Below, one piece after another: positions 7,975-11,697 of a stretch of 11,697 bases of DNA. Within the stretch, counting starts at the first letter, position 1. Every line of letters begins with the position of its first letter. This DNA is from Dehalococcoidia bacterium (GTDB taxonomy: Bacteria; Chloroflexota; Dehalococcoidia; SZUA-161), in NCBI GenBank assembly GCA_004376205.1, contig SOKG01000108.1:1-11697 (forward strand). The letters are read 5' to 3'. Both the position numbers and the translations under genes were made by a program. Below the pieces are notes generated by a model, which did no database searches, was not told where the DNA came from, and was given only the letters and a program-made list of their open reading frames with translations.

Positions 7975-8189
7975 ATAGAGTTCTTAAATAATTAGTTAAT
8001 AATTATGAGCATACGCCAAGAGGTCTTACTCTAATAGTTAACCTAAGCTAAAGGTACATTAGCAATGCAGACAGTAACACCACGTCCCGTAGCCCAGGCT
8101 AGAGCTGTCGATTGTTATACCTTCCTTGAACGAAAACTCACAACTGGAGTCATACTAAAGTCCTAGTCAGAATAGGTACTAAAATCTCA

Positions 8190-8218
8190 TTGTCATGTGC
8201 TGCAAGTCCTTCTACAAT
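8190..8218 (+). promoter_or_regulatory. Candidate sigma70-type promoter of the first coiled-coil gene
   Basis: TTGTCA (8190-8195), a 17-bp spacer and TACAAT (8213-8218) form a good promoter, with one mismatch per hexamer. The predicted start near 8225 leaves a leader of about 30 nt. The segment sits in a 5' region shared with the second paralog. Confidence 0.55.
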
Positions 8219-8254
8219 CCAAACACGAGGCAGCCGTGAAAGGATGGGACTGTT

Positions 8255-9703
8255 ATGGACGCAGACAAGGGTAACAAAAGCGAACTCTGGCAGCAGAAGT
8301 TCAAGATAGTCAAGAAGGGGCTAGATCAAGCTCAAGTATTCTCTTTCATTAGCAACCTCATTGACCAGAATAACGAACTCACAAGCAGACTCGAGCATAT
8401 AGATTCCCTTAAGAAGCTTGCAGAGAAAACCGTAATCGAAGCCGACAAGCACGCAAAGAGTATCAAGAAAGAAATAGAGGAAGAAGCAAACGCCACGGCT
8501 GCTTCTTTCATCGCCGAGGCTGAAGCAACGGCCAGAGCAGAAGCCGAGAGAACCGTAGCTGAGGCCGAAAAGGAAGCTAAGGAAGAAGCCAACAGAATCG
8601 TAGCTGAGGCTGAAGAGAAAGCTAAGGCAGAGGCCGAGAGAGTTGTAGCTGAGGCTGAAGAGAAAGCCAAGGCAGAAGCTGACAGGATGGTAGCTGAAGT
8701 TCAGCAAAGAGCAGAAGATAGTGCACAAGAAAAAGTCTCGCTGGCGGAACAACAAGCTCAGGACATCGTAAGAGCGGCAGAGGAAAAGGCGGAGGAAATC
8801 AGAGCACCCGCCCAGGAAGAAGCTAAGAGAATTATCGCCGAAGCGAAAGAAAGGGCTGAAGTAGCTGAACAGCAAGCCCGGGAAAGCATAAATGCGGCAG
8901 AAGAGAAAGTAGAGTCCATCAAAGGCTTTGCTGAAGAGGAAGCCAACATAATTATCGCCGAAGCGAAGCAAACGGCTGAGCATTTTGTGGAAGAAAGAAG
9001 GGCCAAGGCTGAGGAGGAAGCACAGCGTATTCTGGCAGAGGCCAAGGAGAAGGCCGAAGCAGAGGTACAGGATGCTGAGCGAGAAGCTGAGCTGTTGCTG
9101 CTAAGGAGCAAGAGGATAGGGGAACAGGAGATAAAGGAGAAGTTCAGGAAGGTTTATCAAGGATTGCTCCTAGACTTGGGAGCAATTGAAGAAACAGCGG
9201 TTGTATCAGAAGCAGAGGAGGAAGCCGAGGTTGAAGCTGCTGCAGTTGAACAACCAGAGATGGTAACAGAAGAGCCTCAGGAGCCGCCCGCACCTGTACA
9301 GGAAGAGGAGGAAGCCGAGGTTGAAGCTGCTCTAGTTGAACAACCAGAGATGGTAACAGAAGAGCCTCAGGAGCCGCCCGCACCTGTACGCGAGGAAGAG
9401 AAGGGGGAAGACCTTGCCCTTTACGAGGGCACTGTGGAATTGGCAATCCCACCACCGGTAGGTTTAGATCGCATGCTGCAACTGCACAAGAACTTGAGGC
9501 ATATTCCTCAAATAGAAGTGATGAATCTGGGAGTCTCCAGAGATAAAGGTATCACGATCAGGCTCTTTCTAGATAGCCCCATCCCGCTTCTTAGGATTCT
9601 TGGAGATTTGCCCGAAGTACAGAAGGCATCAGAGCCCCTGCGGGGCAAGAATGCAGCAGGCAAGCCACCTCTCAGAAAGATCATAGTAACTACCCGAAAA
9701 TAG
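8255..9703 (+). CDS. DivIVA-like coiled-coil protein with conserved C-terminal ferredoxin-like domain (paralog 1)
   Basis: 482-residue soluble protein without signal peptide or membrane segment; no named family recognised for the whole chain. Residues 15-41 (FKIVKKGLDQAQVFSFI and following) resemble the DivIVA N-terminal motif. Residues about 55-300 form an Ala/Glu/Lys coiled coil. Within it, 80-154 is five consecutive 15-residue units of the type AEAERVVAEAEEKAK, and at DNA level a 45-bp period is visible from 8555. Residues 321-380 are an acidic Pro/Glu linker made of a 30-residue unit in two copies. Residues 387-482 are a conserved domain whose strand and helix pattern suggests a beta-alpha-beta-beta-alpha-beta (ferredoxin-like) fold. 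AAGGA (8240-8244) lies 10 nt before the ATG. A paralog follows 300 bp downstream. The role is probably cytoplasmic scaffolding, possibly polar; this is inference. Confidence 0.85.
   Translation: MDADKGNKSELWQQKFKIVKKGLDQAQVFSFISNLIDQNNELTSRLEHIDSLKKLAEKTVIEADKHAKSIKKEIEEEANATAASFIAEAEATARAEAERTVAEAEKEAKEEANRIVAEAEEKAKAEAERVVAEAEEKAKAEADRMVAEVQQRAEDSAQEKVSLAEQQAQDIVRAAEEKAEEIRAPAQEEAKRIIAEAKERAEVAEQQARESINAAEEKVESIKGFAEEEANIIIAEAKQTAEHFVEERRAKAEEEAQRILAEAKEKAEAEVQDAEREAELLLLRSKRIGEQEIKEKFRKVYQGLLLDLGAIEETAVVSEAEEEAEVEAAAVEQPEMVTEEPQEPPAPVQEEEEAEVEAALVEQPEMVTEEPQEPPAPVREEEKGEDLALYEGTVELAIPPPVGLDRMLQLHKNLRHIPQIEVMNLGVSRDKGITIRLFLDSPIPLLRILGDLPEVQKASEPLRGKNAAGKPPLRKIIVTTRK
8555..8698 (+). repeat. 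45-bp tandem repeat encoding 15-residue coiled-coil units
   Basis: The segment GTAGCTGA recurs at 8555, 8600, 8645 and 8690, an exact 45-bp period. The intervening bases are similar but carry scattered, mostly synonymous or conservative differences. Each unit encodes one EAxRxVAEAEEKAKA block. Confidence 0.85.
9215..9389 (+). repeat. Near-perfect 90-bp tandem duplication in the acidic linker
   Basis: Bases 9215-9299 and 9305-9389 are the same 85 bases apart from two adjacent differences (9242-9243 versus 9332-9333). The period is 90 bp, or 30 codons. The unit encodes VEQPEMVTEEPQEPPAPV plus an acidic stretch. The low divergence points to a recent in-frame duplication. Confidence 0.9.
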
Positions 9704-9733
9704 GCCACGGCTGTGGGTCTTCCTGAGTGTGCA

Positions 9734-9767
9734 AGCATGCCTGCATAACCACCCGGGTGCACATGCT
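9734..9767. repeat. Nested palindrome between the paralogs
   Basis: A perfect 10-bp palindrome CACCCGGGTG (9750-9759) sits inside a second inverted pair, AGCATG (9734-9739) and CATGCT (9762-9767). It could be a protein-binding site or a transcript hairpin. There is no T run, so it is not a standard terminator. Confidence 0.45.
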
Positions 9768-9925
9768 GGTAATCCTGGCATACCAAAGAATCTCCACAAT
9801 AGCCATCACCCTCAATATCTCAACCATGGCGAATTCCTGTCGGTTTCCCTGAAAGCCCTCTATCTACCAGGCCATACCCCCCAAATGGGTCTGCACGGAA
9901 CAGAACCAAAATACTACGGCAACAA

Positions 9926-9968
9926 GTACTATAATCTCATTGCGAACCAGCGTAAACTTCATCAAAAT
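9926..9968 (+). promoter_or_regulatory. Leader of paralog 2, homologous to the paralog 1 control region
   Basis: GTACTATAATCTCATTG (9926-9942) matches 8176-8192 at 16 of 17 positions. The bases equivalent to the paralog 1 promoter are TTGCGA (9940-9945), 17 bp, CAAAAT (9963-9968), which is weaker. A perfect TATAAT (9930-9935) is also present but has no matching -35. Which element is used cannot be decided here. Confidence 0.4.
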
Positions 9969-10002
9969 CAAAGTAGCGCAGCCACAACAGGATATGACCG
10001 GT

Positions 10003-11259
10003 ATGGAAAGAAAAAAGGAGCTCTGGGGACACAAGTTCAAGATAGTCAAGAACGGGCTAGATGAAGCGGAAGTATACTCCTTTGTTGATAGCTTGACAAA
10101 CCAATATGGCAATTTGGCCAAACAAATTGAGCATTTGGATTCCCTGGTCAGCAGACTGTCATACCAATACAGCCACCTCGCTACGAAACTGGAACACCTG
10201 GATTCCCCGGCAAACCACCATACGGAGAGGCACGCAGCCGAGGTTGATGATGGCATGGAGCGCCTGGATTTGCTCGGAACCACCCCCAATGGGGACACAG
10301 TCGAGGTTGGTAGTGATAAACTGGAAAACCTTCATGCTCTCACGAGGTTCGCAGAAAGGACTATTGTCGAGGCCGCCAAGCAGGCAAATGCTACTAAGAC
10401 CGAAATAGAGGAAAAGGCGAAGGCCAAAGCTATCAGCATTGTGGCAAGCGCTGAAGAAAAAGCTCGAGTGGAAGCAGATGCAATCATCGCCGAAACTGAA
10501 ATGAGGGCCAAAGAGAGGGGAGAGGAAATAATCGCGGCAGCACAACAAGAAGCCCAAGAGCTAATTGAGGGCGCGCAACGGAGAGTCGAAGCAGTCGAGG
10601 CCCCAGCCCAGGATGAAGCTGACCAGCTTGTCGCTGAAGCCAGGCAAGAAGCTGAGCAGAACGCACAGGACATTCTAGGAGAAGCAAAGAAAAGGGCAGA
10701 GGAAGGCGCTCAGCTTGTTAAGCAAGAAGCTGATCAACTACTGGCGGAAGGCAAGCAGATAACTGAAGATGAGATAAGACAGGCATTCGAGAATATTCAG
10801 CACAACTTGCTTTCCCTCGTAGAGGTCTTTGAAAAACCACCAGCCAAGTCAACGAAAAAGGGAGGTGCAGTACCTGGGCGCTCTAAAACAGAAGCAGCCG
10901 GACATGTGCCAACCGAAACGACAACCGACGAGACAGAAAAAAGAGACCCCGACCTTTTCACCGGCACTGTGGAACTAGCACTCCCGCCTCCCGTAGTTCT
11001 GGATCGAATGCTGCAACTCCACAAACATCTGAAACGGACTCCTAACGTAGATGTCTTGAATCTGGGAGGCTCGGTGGATAAAGGTATAACAATTAGAGTC
11101 CTTGTACAGAACCCTACCCCGCTTCTAAAGGTCATTGGGAAGCTGTCCGAAGTAGAGGAAGCCTCAGAGGAACTCCCTGATGCTAACAAGGCAGTCCCCG
11201 GTCGAGAGACGGGAGAGGAAACTTCCATCAGAAGAATCATAGTGACTACTAAGGAGTAA
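10003..11259 (+). CDS. DivIVA-like coiled-coil protein with conserved C-terminal ferredoxin-like domain (paralog 2)
   Basis: 418-residue soluble paralog of the preceding gene. I prefer the ATG at 10003: AGGA (9989-9992) then lies 10 nt upstream, exactly as in paralog 1, and the two leaders align through the start codon. ATG 9994 and TTG 9940 are possible extensions in the same frame. Residues 11-40 carry the DivIVA-like motif (FKIVKNGLDEAEVYSFV). Residues 34-112 contain a 21-22-residue repeat (EHLDS at 43 and 64, ERLDL at 86, ENLHA at 108) absent from paralog 1. A coiled coil spans about 115-275, then a Lys/Thr-rich linker (278-312) that replaces the acidic repeat of paralog 1. The C-terminal domain (319-418) starts with GTVELALPPP and is about 60 percent identical to paralog 1 by eye. 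No membrane segment. Function inferred as scaffold only. Confidence 0.83.
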   Translation: MERKKELWGHKFKIVKNGLDEAEVYSFVDSLTNQYGNLAKQIEHLDSLVSRLSYQYSHLATKLEHLDSPANHHTERHAAEVDDGMERLDLLGTTPNGDTVEVGSDKLENLHALTRFAERTIVEAAKQANATKTEIEEKAKAKAISIVASAEEKARVEADAIIAETEMRAKERGEEIIAAAQQEAQELIEGAQRRVEAVEAPAQDEADQLVAEARQEAEQNAQDILGEAKKRAEEGAQLVKQEADQLLAEGKQITEDEIRQAFENIQHNLLSLVEVFEKPPAKSTKKGGAVPGRSKTEAAGHVPTETTTDETEKRDPDLFTGTVELALPPPVVLDRMLQLHKHLKRTPNVDVLNLGGSVDKGITIRVLVQNPTPLLKVIGKLSEVEEASEELPDANKAVPGRETGEETSIRRIIVTTKE

Positions 11260-11697
11260 AATACTGGCCATTGGCCCTCTCTATAGCTCGACTGGCGCCA
11301 AGCCCAGCTGGCTGGTAGCTATTGCGCGAGGGAGTCATCCTCAGGTCTTCCAGCTTTGGAATCATCTCCCTCAGAATCACTGCTCGACGATAAGCGTCTT
11401 CCGAGCGGCTGAGCGCCTCTCGAAGTCTCATCTCTGCTTCTCGGGGAGCCATTTCTATTAGACTTCTCAACACCTCCTTCTGATCGGAGGTCAGATCTTC
11501 AAGCTTGACCGCCAATTTCTTCCTGAGTGCCTCGTTACGGTCCACCAACCTAATCACCCAGTCTGTTTCATCATGCATCACATTCAGGACTGACTCAGAG
11601 ATATCGCGTCCTCTCTCAGCCAACGACTCAATCTCTTTGACCCTGCGCTCGGCGAATTTCATGTGGAGGTTGGCCTTGGCTTCATCGCCAAAGGTGA
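11249..11697 (-). CDS. DUF5667 domain protein, 5' part missing at window edge
   Basis: The frame is open to the right edge, so the true start lies outside; the internal ATG at 11662 is not the start. The visible 148 residues begin TFGDEAKANLHMKFAERRVKEIESLAERG-like, which matches the DUF5667 pattern (a segment ending in a helix rich in LHxKxAExRxxE). Charged amphipathic helices follow. DUF5667 proteins are often secreted or membrane-anchored with an N-terminal signal and an LYxxKR-type motif; neither can be checked here. Function is unknown. Its stop codon overlaps the end of paralog 2 by 11 bp, tail to tail, leaving no room for a separate terminator between them. Confidence 0.75.
   Translation of the reverse strand, partial: TFGDEAKANLHMKFAERRVKEIESLAERGRDISESVLNVMHDETDWVIRLVDRNEALRKKLAVKLEDLTSDQKEVLRSLIEMAPREAEMRLREALSRSEDAYRRAVILREMIPKLEDLRMTPSRNSYQPAGLGASRAIERANGQYFTP

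Larger units (their letters stand above)
7676..8254. other. Divergent intergenic region between the GH3-like gene and the first coiled-coil gene
   Basis: This 579-bp region holds promoter-like elements in both directions, a GAAGT tandem repeat, an 80-bp element bounded by inverted repeats, an ACGAGC/GCTCGT hairpin (7819-7833), and an AT-rich inverted repeat (ATAATTA 7988-7994, TAATTAT 8000-8006). An open frame at 7741-7995 has no convincing ribosome binding site or protein-like composition and runs through the inverted-repeat element, so I do not call it a gene. Confidence 0.6.
9704..10002. other. Intergenic region between the two coiled-coil paralogs
   Basis: This roughly 300-bp gap contains a nested palindrome at 9734-9767 and, at its 3' end, a leader similar to that of paralog 1. 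No strong T-tracted terminator follows the first gene; the small CCAC/GTGG hairpin just after the stop lacks a T run. A TTG at 9940 could extend the second ORF into this gap, but homology favours a later start. Confidence 0.55.

Noticed and set aside
7741..7995. 84-codon open frame on the plus strand in the divergent intergenic region
   Set aside because: No ribosome binding site and no recognisable protein features; it runs through the inverted-repeat element and over the GH3-like promoter.
8555..8698. 45-bp regular repeats considered as a CRISPR array
   Set aside because: Units are contiguous without unique spacers and are in frame within a protein coding for coiled coil.
8321..9111. Long open frames on the minus strand, rich in Ser, Ala, Leu and Phe
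   Set aside because: They mirror the Ala/Glu repeat codons of the real coiled-coil gene; the same happens opposite paralog 2 at 10332-10673.
9940..10002. Longer version of paralog 2 starting at TTG 9940
   Set aside because: The added residues have no counterpart in paralog 1, and this stretch aligns with the non-coding leader of paralog 1.

Overview
The window most likely comes from a Chloroflexota bacterium, probably Dehalococcoidia-like. This is inferred from the gene mix: type IV pilus ATPases, a bacterial GH3-family protein followed by a methyltransferase, a DUF5667 protein, and coiled-coil proteins with a ferredoxin-like tail. No rRNA or other marker gene is present, so the assignment is an inference. 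There is no tRNA, CRISPR array or complete insertion sequence.

Layout. Positions 1-4876 (minus strand) form a type IV pilus and c-di-GMP block. A membrane protein with 7TM-like, GAF, GGDEF and HD-GYP domains is translationally coupled to pilT. After a 310-bp gap with its own promoter comes a pilB/GspE-type ATPase cut by the left edge. The pilB N-terminus resembles an MshEN c-di-GMP-binding domain, so one locus may hold the enzyme that makes and degrades c-di-GMP, a possible receptor ATPase and the retraction ATPase. After a 460-bp gap without a gene, positions 5337-7675 (minus) carry a GH3-like acyl-adenylating protein and a class I SAM methyltransferase, probably one operon of unknown substrate.

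A 579-bp divergent intergenic region (7676-8254) holds promoters in both directions, an 80-bp element with terminal inverted repeats, and several hairpins. Positions 8255-11259 (plus) carry two paralogous proteins with a DivIVA-like N-terminus, a long Ala/Glu coiled coil, an acidic or polar linker and a conserved C-terminal domain predicted as beta-alpha-beta-beta-alpha-beta. The duplication includes their 5' control regions. Positions 11249-11697 (minus) are the 3' part of a DUF5667 gene, overlapping the second paralog tail to tail.

Working model (inference): the pilus ATPases are controlled by c-di-GMP, and the two soluble coiled-coil proteins are candidate cytoplasmic scaffolds next to this system. 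The paralogous scaffold pair is the least described part of the window.
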